64,000 nt of DNA from the NCBI RefSeq assembly GCF_001905735.1, contig NZ_LISW01000001.1, forward strand, positions 864,603 to 928,602, given 5' to 3'. Position numbers and translations under genes: made by a program. The first letter of the stretch is position 1. Each line of letters begins with the position of its first letter. Below, piece by piece: positions 42,592 through 51,850 of the stretch. A model generated the notes under the pieces. It was not told where the DNA came from. It saw nothing but the letters and a program-made list of their open reading frames with translations, and did no database searches. The stretch is from Streptomyces sp. CB01249 (lineage in GTDB: Bacteria; Actinomycetota; Actinomycetes; Streptomycetales; Streptomycetaceae).

Positions 42592-44883
42592 ATGACGCGC
42601 GCCACCACGGTGCGGGCGGTGCTGGCTGCGGCCGTGCTGCTCGTCTCCGTGCTCATCACGCTGACCATGTCCCCCAGACTCGGCCTGGATCTCCAGGGCG
42701 GCACCCGCATGGTGCTCCAGGCCCAGGACTCCGACACCGCGAAGGCCGACCGCGAGAGCACCGACCGCACCGTGGAGGTGCTGCGCCGGCGCATCGACTC
42801 GCTCGGAGTGACGGAACCGACGCTCACCCGGTCCGGCGAGGACCGGATCATCGTGGAACTCCCGGACGTCCAGGACCCGCGCAAGGCCGCCGACGTCATC
42901 GGCAAGACCGCCCAGCTGACCTTCCACGCCGTCCAGGGCCCGGGCGAACAGGACGGGGACGGCAAGGGCCTGACCCTGCCCGACGAGCAGGGCCGCCACC
43001 TGGCCCTCGGGCCCGCAGCGCTCTCCGGCGCCGGGGTCAAGGAGGCGTCCGCGTCCTTCGACGCCCAGCAGGGCGCCGGCTGGACCGTGTCGCTCGGCTT
43101 CCACAAGGACGCCGGGCGGGACTGGACCCGGCTGACCGGTGAGGCGGCCTGCCACCCGGTGCAGGATGAGCGGCGCCGGGTCGCCATCGTGCTCGACAAG
43201 CGGGTGATCTCCTCGCCCCAGGTCTCGCCGACCGTCGCCTGCGGTTCGGGCCTGCCCTCCGGCTCCACCCAGATCACCGGCTCGTTCAGCGCGGACGAAG
43301 CCCGCGAACTCGCCCTGCTGATCGAGGGCGGCGCCCTGCCCGTACCCGTCGAGATCGTGGAGCAGCGGACGGTCGGCCCGACGCTCGGCACCGCCGCGAT
43401 CGACGCCAGCGCACGGGCCGCCCTGATCGGCGCGGCGGCCACCGCCCTGTTCATCATCGTGATCTACCGCCTGTTCGGCGCCCTCGCCGCCGTGGCGCTC
43501 GCGGCCTACGGAGTGATCTCGTACGCCGCCCTCGTCGCCCTCGGCGTCACGCTGACCCTGCCCGGGCTCGCCGGTTTCGTGCTGGCGATCGGCATGGCGG
43601 TCGACGCGAACGTGCTGGTCTTCGAGCGGGCCCGGGAGGAGTACGCCGGGCGGCCCGGGAAGAGCCTGCGGGCCTCGCTCGCTGCCGGGTTCAAGGGCGC
43701 CTGGACGGCCGTCGCCGACTCCAACGTGACGACGCTCATCGCGGCCGGGCTGCTGTTCTTCCTCGGCTCCGGACCGGTCAAGGGGTTCGGTGTCACGCTC
43801 GCCATCGGCGTGCTGGCGTCGATGTTCTCCGCGCTGGTCATCGCCCGCGCCCTCACCGAGATCGCGGCGCACTCGCGGTTCGTCGCGGACTACCGGGGCG
43901 TCAACGGCATCGCGATCCCGGGCCGGGTGCGGACCTGGCTCACCCGGCGCGACCCGCAGCCGATGCGCTCGCCGCGCCGCTGGCTGATGGTCTCCGCCGT
44001 CCTCATCGCGGTGGCCGTCGCGGGCATCCTGGTGCGCGGGGTCAATCTGGGCGTCGAGTTCACCGGCGGGCGGCTGGTCGAGTACTCCACCAGCCGCCCC
44101 GTGGACGTCGAGACCGCGCGGACCGCCCTCGCGGGCGCCGGGTTCGGGGACGCCGAGGTCACCACGGCCGGTGCGGGCGACATCTCCGTGCGCACCGGGG
44201 AGCTCGACAACGACGGCGAACACGCGCTGCGGGCCGCCCTGGCCGCCGAGGGCGGCGAGACCACCAAGGTCCGGGACGAGCTGATCGGCCCCAGCCTCGG
44301 CGACGAACTGCGGCGCAACGCCCTGATCGCCCTGGCCATCGCCGTACTCGTCCAGCTGGCCTATCTGGCGGTCAGGTTCCGCTGGACGTTCGCCGTCGCC
44401 TCGGTCGGGGCGCTCGTGCACGACGTGATCATCCTGATCGGGGTGTTCGCCTGGCTGGGACGCACCGTCGACGGCATCTTCCTGGCGGCGCTCCTCACCG
44501 TCATCGGGTACTCCGTCAATGACTCGGTCGTGGTCTTCGACCGGGTGCGGGAGCTGTGGGCGAAGGCCCGCAGAAAGCCCCTCGCGGAGGTGGCTAACAA
44601 GGCGGTCCTCCAGACCGTGCCCCGGACGGTGAACACCGGGATGGGCGCCCTGTTCATCCTCACCGCCCTCGCCGTGCTCGGCGGCGACTCGCTGGAGGAC
44701 TTCGCGCTCGCCCTGCTGATCGGCATCGTCGTCGGGACGTACTCCTCGGTGATGACCGCCGTACCGGCCGCGCTGCTGCTGGAACGCACCAGCAAGGTCC
44801 CGCCGCCCGCCCGCACCCGGGCCCCGCGCGCCCGGCAGCGCGCCGGACGCCGCGACCCGCACGACAACGGGGCGCGGGTGTAG
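42592..44883 (+). CDS. secDF: Fused protein-export membrane protein SecDF
   Basis: A 763-residue SecD-SecF fusion that uses the proton gradient to help Sec-translocated proteins leave the channel. The SecD half begins with one helix and LGLDLQGGTRMVLQAQD (D1 motif). It has the P1 domain and five helices with AIGMAVDANVLVFERAREE near residue 335 (D4). The SecF half starts near 460 with NLGVEFTGGRLVEY and has YSVNDSVVVFDRVRE near 645 (the F4 motif). Length matches B. subtilis SecDF (737). ATG 42592 has GGAGGAA upstream. Streptomyces usually also has separate secD and secF, so this would be an additional copy. Confidence 0.95.
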   Translation: MTRATTVRAVLAAAVLLVSVLITLTMSPRLGLDLQGGTRMVLQAQDSDTAKADRESTDRTVEVLRRRIDSLGVTEPTLTRSGEDRIIVELPDVQDPRKAADVIGKTAQLTFHAVQGPGEQDGDGKGLTLPDEQGRHLALGPAALSGAGVKEASASFDAQQGAGWTVSLGFHKDAGRDWTRLTGEAACHPVQDERRRVAIVLDKRVISSPQVSPTVACGSGLPSGSTQITGSFSADEARELALLIEGGALPVPVEIVEQRTVGPTLGTAAIDASARAALIGAAATALFIIVIYRLFGALAAVALAAYGVISYAALVALGVTLTLPGLAGFVLAIGMAVDANVLVFERAREEYAGRPGKSLRASLAAGFKGAWTAVADSNVTTLIAAGLLFFLGSGPVKGFGVTLAIGVLASMFSALVIARALTEIAAHSRFVADYRGVNGIAIPGRVRTWLTRRDPQPMRSPRRWLMVSAVLIAVAVAGILVRGVNLGVEFTGGRLVEYSTSRPVDVETARTALAGAGFGDAEVTTAGAGDISVRTGELDNDGEHALRAALAAEGGETTKVRDELIGPSLGDELRRNALIALAIAVLVQLAYLAVRFRWTFAVASVGALVHDVIILIGVFAWLGRTVDGIFLAALLTVIGYSVNDSVVVFDRVRELWAKARRKPLAEVANKAVLQTVPRTVNTGMGALFILTALAVLGGDSLEDFALALLIGIVVGTYSSVMTAVPAALLLERTSKVPPPARTRAPRARQRAGRRDPHDNGARV

Positions 44884-44889
44884 CCGCGA

Positions 44890-44926
44890 CGGGCCCGTGT
44901 CAGCCGATCCGGCGGGCACGGGCCCG
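44890..44926. terminator. Bidirectional hairpin after secDF
   Basis: A 10-bp perfect stem CGGGCCCGTG/CACGGGCCCG with a 17-nt loop lies between the convergent secDF and XRE regulator genes, starting 7 nt after the secDF stop. Confidence 0.7.
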
Positions 44927-44934
44927 GTCCGCCC

Positions 44935-45744
44935 TCAGGGCACCAGAGAGCGCAGATACGCGGCGGTGTCCGCGTCGGCCGGCAGCAGCGTCTCGATGGC
45001 CAGCTCGGCCACCGTCACGTCCATCGGCGTGTTGAACGTGGCGATCGAGGCGACGAACGACAGCACGTGCCCCTCGTGCTCGATGATCAGCGGCAGGGCG
45101 AACGGCACCGAGGACGAGGGCGGCTGCCAGTCCTCGTCCCCGTCCGGCCCGGCCGGCAGCGGATAGCCCGCCACCTCCTCGTACAGCGCGCGCAGCTCCG
45201 GCGAACGGACCAGCGCGATCTGGCGCTCCATCTGCGCGAGAAGGTCCGCCCGCCACGCGCGGAGGTTCCGGATGCGCGGGGCCAGGCCCTCCGGGTGCAG
45301 GGTGAGCCGCATCGCGTTCAGCGGCGGGGCCAGGAGGTGGTCCGGTACGCCGTCGAGCAGCCGGGTCATCCCCTGATTGGCCGCCACCACCGTGTACATC
45401 CCGTCCACGACGAACGCCGGATACGGGTCGTAGCCCCGCAGCAGCCGGTCGAGGCCGTCCCGGAGCGCCCCCATCGCCGGGTCGTCGAGCGAGGTCTCCG
45501 CGTAGTGCGGGGCGTAACCCGCCATCACCAGCAGGGCGTTGCGCTCCCGTACGGGCACGTCCAGGTGCTCGGCGAGCCGCAGCACCATCTCCTCGCTGGG
45601 GCGCGAGCGCCCCGTCTCGATGAACGAGATGTGCCGGGCCGAGGAGCCGGCCCGCAGCGCGAGCTCCAGCTGACTGACCCGGCGCCGCTCCCGCCAGCTG
45701 CGCAGCAGCGGCCCTACCCCCGTGTCGAGCGCGACAGTTGTCAT
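44935..45744 (-). CDS. XRE-type regulator with MmyB-like ligand-binding domain
   Basis: A 269-residue regulator. The N-terminal helix-turn-helix is at residues 12-70 (SQLELALRAGSSARHISFIE, TGRSRPSEEMVLRLAEHL). It is followed by the MmyB-like PAS-related domain (PAFVVDGMYTVVAANQGMTR, ...LNAMRLTLHPEGLAPRIRNL), which in this family binds fatty acids or related hydrophobic ligands. Such regulators often control a neighbouring enzyme gene; here the pterin dehydratase lies 63 bp away in the opposite direction. ATG 45744. Confidence 0.92.
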   Translation of the reverse strand: MTTVALDTGVGPLLRSWRERRRVSQLELALRAGSSARHISFIETGRSRPSEEMVLRLAEHLDVPVRERNALLVMAGYAPHYAETSLDDPAMGALRDGLDRLLRGYDPYPAFVVDGMYTVVAANQGMTRLLDGVPDHLLAPPLNAMRLTLHPEGLAPRIRNLRAWRADLLAQMERQIALVRSPELRALYEEVAGYPLPAGPDGDEDWQPPSSSVPFALPLIIEHEGHVLSFVASIATFNTPMDVTVAELAIETLLPADADTAAYLRSLVP

Positions 45745-45807
45745 ACGGAGACCGTAACGTCACCGGCACCGCCGACCGGCATCGACCACCAGTGAGGGAG
45801 CCGCCCC

Positions 45808-46113
45808 ATGCCCGCCGCACCGCTGCCGCAGAACGAGATCGAGGACCGGCTGCGCGAGCTGCCCGGCTGGTCGCTGGAGGGGGACCGGATCGCCCGCACC
45901 TACCGGCTGCCCTCGCACTTCGCCGCCGCCGCGCTCGCGATGCACGTCGCCGCGATCCAGGACGAGCTGAACCACCACAGCGACCTGACGCTCGGCTACA
46001 ACACCGTCGCCCTCTCGGTGAACTCGCACGACGCGGGCGGCAAGGTCACCGAGAAGGACCTCGGCCTCGCCGCCCGCGTCGCGGCGGTGGCCCCCGGCCA
46101 CGGGGCGGAGTAG
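45808..46113 (+). CDS. 4a-hydroxytetrahydrobiopterin (pterin-4a-carbinolamine) dehydratase
   Basis: A 101-residue enzyme that dehydrates 4a-hydroxytetrahydropterin, the by-product of pterin-dependent aromatic hydroxylases. The active-site region IQDELNHHSDLTLGYNTVAL near residue 50 holds the conserved His pair, followed by HDAGGKVTEKDLGLAARV. Length is standard for PCD/DCoH. ATG 45808 has GAGGGAG upstream. No pterin-dependent hydroxylase is adjacent. It is divergent from the XRE regulator and meets the LysR gene tail-to-tail with 4 nt between. Confidence 0.92.
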   Translation: MPAAPLPQNEIEDRLRELPGWSLEGDRIARTYRLPSHFAAAALAMHVAAIQDELNHHSDLTLGYNTVALSVNSHDAGGKVTEKDLGLAARVAAVAPGHGAE

Positions 46114-46117
46114 CCCC

Positions 46118-47080
46118 TCACGCCGCGGCCCCGAACCGGGGGTGGGTGGCGAGCCAGCGCGCGTAGCTCTCGCTGCGTTCCACCGCCTGGGCATACGCCG
46201 CCCGGGTGTGCTCGCTCACCGCACCGGCCGCCGCCGACGCGGCGGCCGAGCGCGGATGCCAGCCCAGCAGATGGCGCCAGCTGAGCGGAGCCCCGGCGAC
46301 CGGCAGGGTCACCACCCCCGGCGTCGGCGGGAACGTCGCCCGGCACAGCCCCACCGCGCGCCCCACCTGGACGAGATGGACGACGGACGAGGTGTCCGTC
46401 TCGTACACCGACACCGGGCGGAAGCCTGCCCGCGCGCAGGCCGCCACGAAGCAGTCCGCGAAGCAGCCGTCGCCCGGCACGTCCGCCCAGCACTCCTCCG
46501 CCAGCTCGGACAGCTCCAACTCGGCCCGGTCGGCCAGGGGATGGGTCTCCGGCAGCATCACGAAGACCGGATCGACCCCGACGACCTGCCACTCCAGCCG
46601 GTCCGCGTCCGGCGGGGCGCTCTCGCCACAGGTCCCGATGAGCGCGAAGTCGAGCCGCCCGTCCACCAGTTGCGAGGCGACCTCGGCCACCGACCAGGAG
46701 GTGTACGTGGACACCGGCGCCGCCGGGTGCGCGGCGGCCAGCCGGTCCACGAGGCCGCCGAGCAGCGGGCCGTGCGTGCCGCCCAGCCGGAACCGCTCCA
46801 TGGTCCCCATCGCGTTGGCGAACCGGACGGCCTCCTCCTGGAGTTCGCTGACGGCGGGCAGCACGATCCGGGCCCGTTCCAGGACCAGTTCGCCCAGCGG
46901 CGTCGCCCGCGCGCCCGTGTGGTCGCGCTCGAAGAGCGGCCCGCCGAGCGCCTTCTCGATCCGCCGCAGCTGGGCGCTGAGCGCGGGCTGAGCGAGGCCC
47001 AGCGCGGTGGCGGCCTTGGTCAGGCTGCCCGTGTCGGCGATGGCACGGACGGTTCGCAGATGGCGCAACTCCAGCTCCAT
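46118..47080 (-). CDS. LysR-family transcriptional regulator
   Basis: A 320-residue regulator starting MELELRHLRTVRAIADTGSL, with AATALGLAQPALSAQLRRIE as the helix-turn-helix. The C-terminal effector domain includes RLGGTHGPLLGGLVDRL and LDFALIGTCGESAP. The start is ATG 47080; a GTG one codon before is possible. It is divergent from the methyltransferase gene at 47183 with about 100 bp between, so it may regulate that gene. The effector is unknown. Confidence 0.9.
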   Translation of the reverse strand: MELELRHLRTVRAIADTGSLTKAATALGLAQPALSAQLRRIEKALGGPLFERDHTGARATPLGELVLERARIVLPAVSELQEEAVRFANAMGTMERFRLGGTHGPLLGGLVDRLAAAHPAAPVSTYTSWSVAEVASQLVDGRLDFALIGTCGESAPPDADRLEWQVVGVDPVFVMLPETHPLADRAELELSELAEECWADVPGDGCFADCFVAACARAGFRPVSVYETDTSSVVHLVQVGRAVGLCRATFPPTPGVVTLPVAGAPLSWRHLLGWHPRSAAASAAAGAVSEHTRAAYAQAVERSESYARWLATHPRFGAAA

Positions 47081-47182
47081 CACCGCACGTTATGGCCCCC
47101 GTGGCCGCACGGCAATACGTCGGTGGTACAGACCTCTGGTTCGCTCCCACGGGCTGCGGCGATGCCCTAGAGTCGCCTCCCG

Positions 47183-47923
47183 ATGCTCGACTACAACGAA
47201 GAGGCCACGGTCTACGACGCCACGCGCGGCGGGCTGCCCCGCGCCGAGGCGGCGGCCGCCGCCGTGCTCGGCCTTGTACCGGACACCGCGCGCTCCCTGC
47301 TGGACATCGGCTGCGGTACGGGCCTGGTCACCGGCCGCATCGCCGCCGGGCGGCCCGGGCTGCGGGTGACCGGCTCCGACGCCGCGCACGGCATGGCCGT
47401 CGTCGCCCGGCAGCGCGTCGGCGCCGTCGTGCTCGCCGACGCCCGCCGACTGCCCCTGCCCGACGCGGCGGTGGACGCGGTCTCCGCCGTCTGGCTGCTG
47501 CATCTGCTGCGCGAACCGGGCGCGGTCCGCGCGGTGGTGGCCGAGGCGGCGCGCGTGCTGCGGCCCGGCGGGGTGTTCGTCACCACCGTCGACAAGGACG
47601 CCGCGCACGACGTGGGCAGCGACATCGACGCCGCGTTCGCCCCCTATCTGGCGCCGACCCCGGCCGACGGCACGGACCTGGTCGTCGCCCACGCGGCGGA
47701 GGGCGGCCTCGACGTGGCGGGCGACGCGTTCTTCACCGGACACGGGCAGGGCCGGTCGCCGGTGAGCGCGGCACACGGGGTCCGGCGGGGCTACTACACC
47801 TCCCGCCTGGTCCTGCCGGGAGACGCCGCCGAAGAGCTCGTCCGGAGCCTGGCCGCCCTGCCGGACCAGGACCGCAGGCGGGCCGACCCGGAGTACCGGC
47901 TGCTGGCCTTCCGGCGCGGGTAG
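47183..47923 (+). CDS. Class I SAM-dependent methyltransferase
   Basis: A 246-residue methyltransferase (MLDYNEEATVYDATRGGLPR) with SLLDIGCGTGLVTGRIA as motif I near residue 40, TGSDAAHGMAVVARQR as motif II and AARVLRPGGVFVTTVDKDAA as the post-III strand. The start resembles UbiE/Mtase_11 small-molecule enzymes. The substrate is unknown. It is divergent from the LysR gene and followed 70 nt later by another, unrelated methyltransferase. Confidence 0.88.
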   Translation: MLDYNEEATVYDATRGGLPRAEAAAAAVLGLVPDTARSLLDIGCGTGLVTGRIAAGRPGLRVTGSDAAHGMAVVARQRVGAVVLADARRLPLPDAAVDAVSAVWLLHLLREPGAVRAVVAEAARVLRPGGVFVTTVDKDAAHDVGSDIDAAFAPYLAPTPADGTDLVVAHAAEGGLDVAGDAFFTGHGQGRSPVSAAHGVRRGYYTSRLVLPGDAAEELVRSLAALPDQDRRRADPEYRLLAFRRG

Positions 47924-47993
47924 CGCACCCCGACGGCTTGCTGGAACGGCAAGGAAGTTTGCGGGAGCGGCCGCGCGTGGTGACCCTGGTGCC

Positions 47994-48929
47994 ATGAGCA
48001 ACCACTCCGGCCACGGCCACCACCACGACGGCCACCAGGGCCTGCACCACGAGCCCTCCGCGCACGGGCACCACCACGGCGGGTCCGAGCCCGACTGGGA
48101 CGTCATGGCCCCGCTCCTGGAGCGCAACGCCGAGCTCAGCAGCGCGCAGTACACCGAGGCGGCCCGCTGGATCGCCGCCCTGCCCACCGCCCCGAAGGTC
48201 CGCCGGGTCCTCGACGTCGGCGCCGGACCCGGGGTGGTCGCCTGCCTGCTCGCCGAGGTCTTCCCGGACGCCGAGGTCGTCGCCGTCGACGGCACCCCCG
48301 CCCTCCTCGAACGCACCCGGGACCGGGCGCGCCGCCTCGGGCTCGACGGCCGCGTCACCACCCTGCACGCCACCCTCCCCGAAGAGCTGTCCGCCCTGGG
48401 CGAGGCCGACCTCATCTGGGCCGGGAACACCCTGCACCACATGGGCGACCAGCGCGCCGTGCTCGCCGGATTCGCCGGGCTGCTGCGCCCCGGCGGCACC
48501 GTCGCCCTGGTCGAGGGCGGACTCCAGGCCCGGCAGCTCCCGCGCGACCTGGGCTTCGGCAGGCCCGGGATCGAGGCCCGGATGGAGGCCGCCGAGGCGG
48601 AACTCTTCCAGGAGATGCGCGCCGAACTGCCCGACGCCCGGCGCGAGGTCGAGAACTGGGCGGCCCTGTTCGACGCGGCCGGCCTCACTCCGCAGGGCAC
48701 CCGCAGCTTCCTGCTCGACCTGCCCGCGCCCCTCGACGACGCGGCCCGCGAACAGGTCGTCGCGGACTTCACCCGCCGCAGCGGCGGGCTGCGCGACCAC
48801 CTGGACACCGATGACCTGGACGTGCTCGACCGGCTCCTGGACCCGGAGGACCCGGCATCCCTGCACCGCCGCCCGGACGTCTTCCTGCTCCTGGCCCGCA
48901 CCCTGCACCTGGGCCGTCGCGACGCCTGA
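47994..48929 (+). CDS. Methyltransferase with histidine-rich N-terminus
   Basis: A 311-residue class I methyltransferase. Residues 1-28 contain 12 histidines in the pattern HGHHHDGHQGLHH...HGHHH, like the metal-binding leaders of nickel or zinc proteins. The methyltransferase domain has VLDVGAGPGVVACLLAEVF near residue 72, VVAVDGTPALLERTRDRA, IWAGNTLHHMGDQRAVLAGF and LLRPGGTVALVEGG. The leader is followed by a WDVMAPLLERNAEL helix as in relatives, so it is an added segment rather than a wrong start. The role of the metal site is inference. A strong terminator follows. Confidence 0.88.
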   Translation: MSNHSGHGHHHDGHQGLHHEPSAHGHHHGGSEPDWDVMAPLLERNAELSSAQYTEAARWIAALPTAPKVRRVLDVGAGPGVVACLLAEVFPDAEVVAVDGTPALLERTRDRARRLGLDGRVTTLHATLPEELSALGEADLIWAGNTLHHMGDQRAVLAGFAGLLRPGGTVALVEGGLQARQLPRDLGFGRPGIEARMEAAEAELFQEMRAELPDARREVENWAALFDAAGLTPQGTRSFLLDLPAPLDDAAREQVVADFTRRSGGLRDHLDTDDLDVLDRLLDPEDPASLHRRPDVFLLLARTLHLGRRDA

Positions 48930-48958
48930 GCCGTGCCCGTAAGGACGTAACGACGAAA

Positions 48959-48995
48959 CCGCCGCCCCCGGCTCGCGTACGAGCGGGGGCGGCGG
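48959..48995. terminator. Bidirectional hairpin terminator
   Basis: A perfect 12-bp stem CCGCCGCCCCCG/CGGGGGCGGCGG with a 13-nt loop that can itself pair (GCTCG/CGAGC). It lies between the convergent methyltransferase and aldo/keto reductase genes. Confidence 0.85.
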
Positions 48996-49014
48996 CTTCG
49001 CGAAGCCGTGGCGG

Positions 49015-49851
49015 TCAGGCGCCGGCGTTGAACTCGCCCGGGTTCGGGCCGAGCCGCTTGCCCTCGTCCAGCGCCGCGAAGGCGGCCAGGTCGTCGGCGT
49101 CCAGCTCGAAGTCGAACACGTCGATGTTCTCCGCGATCCGCGACGGGGTCACGGACTTCGGGATCACCACGTTGCCCGTCTGGAGGTGCCAGCGCAGCAC
49201 CGCCTGGGCGGGCGTGCGGTTGTGCTTGCGGGCGACCGCGAGGACCGTCGGGACCTCCAGCAGGCCCTTGCCGGAACCGAGCGGCGACCACGCCTCGGTG
49301 AGGATGCCGTGCTGGGCGTGCAGGGCGCGGGACTCGGCCTGCTGGAGCTGCGGGTGCAGCTCGATCTGGTTGAGCACCGGCACCACAGAGGTTTCACCGA
49401 GCAGCCGCTCCAGGTGCTCCGGGAGGAAGTTCGACACACCGATGGCCTTCGCGCGGCCATCGGCGTGGATCTTCTCGAACGCCCGGTAGGTGTCGACGTA
49501 CGCGTCCTTGGCCGGGACCGGCCAGTGGATCAGATACAGGTCCACGTAGTCGAGGCCCAGCTTCTCCAGCGAGGCGTCGAAGGCGCGCAGCGTCGAGTCG
49601 TAGCCTTGGTCGCTGTTCCACAGCTTGGTGGTCACGAACAGCTCGTCGCGGGCGACGCCGGAGGCGGCGATGGCCTTGCCCGTGCCCGCCTCGTTCTGGT
49701 AGATCGCGGCGGTGTCGATGCTGCGGTACCCGGACTCGATGGCGGTGGCGACCGCCTTCGTCGCCTCGTCGTCCGGCACCTGCCAGACTCCGAACCCGAG
49801 CTGGGGCATCTCGACGCCGTTGTTGAGGGTGAGGGAGGGGACCTGGCTCAC
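49015..49851 (-). CDS. Aldo/keto reductase (2,5-diketo-D-gluconate reductase type)
   Basis: A 278-residue NADPH-dependent reductase. The catalytic tetrad is visible: Asp and Tyr in SIDTAAIYQNEAGTGKAI near residues 45-50, Lys in LFVTTKLWNSDQGY near 75, and His in DLYLIHWPVPAKDAY near 108. The C-terminal VIPKSVTPSRIAENIDVFDF is the NADPH-binding strand of AKR5-type enzymes. GTG 49851 (SQVPSLTLNNGVEMPQ) was chosen; it has AAGGA 10 nt upstream and matches family starts. The frame is open to 49896. Confidence 0.92.
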   Translation of the reverse strand: MSQVPSLTLNNGVEMPQLGFGVWQVPDDEATKAVATAIESGYRSIDTAAIYQNEAGTGKAIAASGVARDELFVTTKLWNSDQGYDSTLRAFDASLEKLGLDYVDLYLIHWPVPAKDAYVDTYRAFEKIHADGRAKAIGVSNFLPEHLERLLGETSVVPVLNQIELHPQLQQAESRALHAQHGILTEAWSPLGSGKGLLEVPTVLAVARKHNRTPAQAVLRWHLQTGNVVIPKSVTPSRIAENIDVFDFELDADDLAAFAALDEGKRLGPNPGEFNAGA

Positions 49852-49944
49852 GAGCTGAGGATCCTTACGTTGAGGGGGTGGGACTCCCAGGGTCAACGAT
49901 CAAGAACGCCCACGCATTCCCGGGCACCGCGATCCGTTCTCCGC

Positions 49945-51768
49945 TCAGCGGTACAGCGCGTCCACCTCGGTCTCGTACGCCGCCTCGATCGCCTTGCGCT
50001 TCAGCTTCAGCGACGGGGTGAGCAGCCCGTGCTGCTCGCTGAACTGGTGCGCCAGGATGCGGAACGTACGGATGGACTCGGCCTGCGAGACCGCGGTGTT
50101 CGCCGCCACCACCGCCCGGCGCACCTCCATCTCCAGATCCGGGTCGCGCACCAGCTCGCCCGGGGACAGCTGCTGCCGCCCCTGCATCGTCAGCCAGTGC
50201 TCCACCGCCTCCTGGTCGACGGTGACCAGCGCCGCCACATAGGGCCGGTCGTTGCCGACGACGATGCACTGCGCCACCAGCGGATGCGCCCGCACCCGCT
50301 CCTCCAGGGCGGCCGGCGACACGCTCTTCCCGCCGGACGTCACCAGGATCTCCTTCTTCCGCCCGGTGATCGTCAGATAGCCGTCCTCGTCCAGCGACCC
50401 CAGGTCCCCGGTGGCCAGCCAGCCGTCGTTGAGCACCGCGTCGGTCGCCTTCGGGTCGCCGAGATACCCGCCGAACACATGGCTCCCGTGCACCCACACC
50501 TCCCCGTCCTCCGCGATGTGCACCGTGCTGCCGGGGATCGGCTGCCCGACCGTGCCGTACCGGGTGCGCTCCGGCGGATTGGCGGTGGCCGCCGCCGTCG
50601 TCTCGGTCAGCCCGTACCCCTCGTACACCGTCACCCCGGCGCCCGCGAAGAACAGGCCGAGGCTGCGTTCCATGCCCGAGCCGCCCGACATGGCGTGCCG
50701 GATGCGGCCGCCCATCGCCTCGCGGACCTTCTTGTACACGACCTTGTCGAAGAACTGGTGCTGCATCCGCAGCCCGGCCGAAGGCCCCGGGCCGGTGCCG
50801 AAGGCCCGGGCCTCCATCGCCTCCGCGTACTTCACCGCGATGTCGACGGCCTTGTCGAACGGCCCCGCCCTGCCCTCCGCCTCCGCCCTGCGCCGGGCCG
50901 CGTTGAAGACCTTCTCGAAGATGTAGGGCACCGCCAGGATGAACGTCGGCCGGAACGAGACCAGGTCCGGCATCAGGGCCTTCGCCGACAGTTCCGGCTG
51001 GTGGCCCAGCTTGACCCGGCCCCGGATCGCGGTGATCTCCACCATCCGCCCGAAGACGTGCGCCAGCGGCAGGAAGAGCAGCGTCACCGCCTCGTCGCCC
51101 GGTCTGGAGTGGAACACCGACTCCCAGCGCGCGGCCATCGTGTCCGCCTCGAACATGAAGTTGGCGTGCGTGAGGACGCAGCCCTTGGGGCGGCCCGTGG
51201 TGCCCGAGGTGTAGATGACGGTCGCCACGGACTCCGGGGTCACCGCCCGCCGGTGCCGGTGCACCACCTCGTCCTCGACGTGCGCACCCGCCTCGACCAG
51301 CTCCGCGACCGCTCCCGCGTCCAGCTGCCACAGCCGCTTCAGCTGCGGCAGCCGGTCGATGACCGAGGCCACCGTCATCGCGTGGTCCTCGTGCTCCACC
51401 ATCACCGCCGACACCTCGGCGTCGTGCAGCATCCACAGCACCTGCTCGGCCGACGACGTCGGGTAGACCGGCACCGACTGGGCGCCCACCGCCCACAGCG
51501 CGAAGTCGAACAGGGTCCACTCGTAGCGCGTACGCGACATCAGGGCGACCCGGTCGCCGAACCGCACCCCGTGCGCGATCAGCCCCTTGGCCAGCGCCAG
51601 CACCTCGTCACGGAACGCGGCCGACGTCACGTCCTGCCAGTTCCCGTCCGCGTCTTTTCGGCCGAGCGCGATCCGGTGCGGGTCCTCGTCGGCATGGTCG
51701 AACACGACGTCGGCGAGGCCGCCCACGAGGGGCGCGGCCGCCATGGGTGGGACAGTGAATTCGCGCAA
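49945..51768 (-). CDS. Long-chain acyl-CoA synthetase (AMP-dependent)
   Basis: A 607-residue adenylate-forming ligase that should activate long-chain fatty acids to acyl-CoA. The P-loop is VIYTSGTTGRPKGCVLTHAN near residue 180. The YEGYGLTETTAAAT motif is near 380, and the adenylate motif YLTITGRKKEILVTSGGKSV near 480. The end LKLKRKAIEAAYETEVDALY carries the late Lys. TTG 51768 (REFTVPPMAAAPLVGG) has AAGGAG 7 nt upstream, so it is taken as the start. A palindrome 83 bp upstream may be its operator. The first gene of the window also belongs to fatty-acid breakdown. Confidence 0.93.
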   Translation of the reverse strand: MREFTVPPMAAAPLVGGLADVVFDHADEDPHRIALGRKDADGNWQDVTSAAFRDEVLALAKGLIAHGVRFGDRVALMSRTRYEWTLFDFALWAVGAQSVPVYPTSSAEQVLWMLHDAEVSAVMVEHEDHAMTVASVIDRLPQLKRLWQLDAGAVAELVEAGAHVEDEVVHRHRRAVTPESVATVIYTSGTTGRPKGCVLTHANFMFEADTMAARWESVFHSRPGDEAVTLLFLPLAHVFGRMVEITAIRGRVKLGHQPELSAKALMPDLVSFRPTFILAVPYIFEKVFNAARRRAEAEGRAGPFDKAVDIAVKYAEAMEARAFGTGPGPSAGLRMQHQFFDKVVYKKVREAMGGRIRHAMSGGSGMERSLGLFFAGAGVTVYEGYGLTETTAAATANPPERTRYGTVGQPIPGSTVHIAEDGEVWVHGSHVFGGYLGDPKATDAVLNDGWLATGDLGSLDEDGYLTITGRKKEILVTSGGKSVSPAALEERVRAHPLVAQCIVVGNDRPYVAALVTVDQEAVEHWLTMQGRQQLSPGELVRDPDLEMEVRRAVVAANTAVSQAESIRTFRILAHQFSEQHGLLTPSLKLKRKAIEAAYETEVDALYR

Positions 51769-51850
51769 TGACCTGCTCCTTGGGGTGCTCCGCACAGCGC
51801 CGCGACGCTACCCCACCGGGCGGCGGCGCGGGAGGGTCCGGAACGGCCCG

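Noticed and set aside
48959..48995. Large inverted repeat considered as an insertion-sequence end
   Set aside because: It is a single hairpin between convergent genes with no second copy or transposase, so terminator is the better reading. The same holds for the hairpins at 2567, 12024 and 19675.
49186..51771. Long plus-strand open frame opposite the aldo/keto reductase and acyl-CoA synthetase
   Set aside because: The composition is rich in Arg, His and Gln and it has no recognisable domain. The minus-strand genes have complete catalytic motifs.
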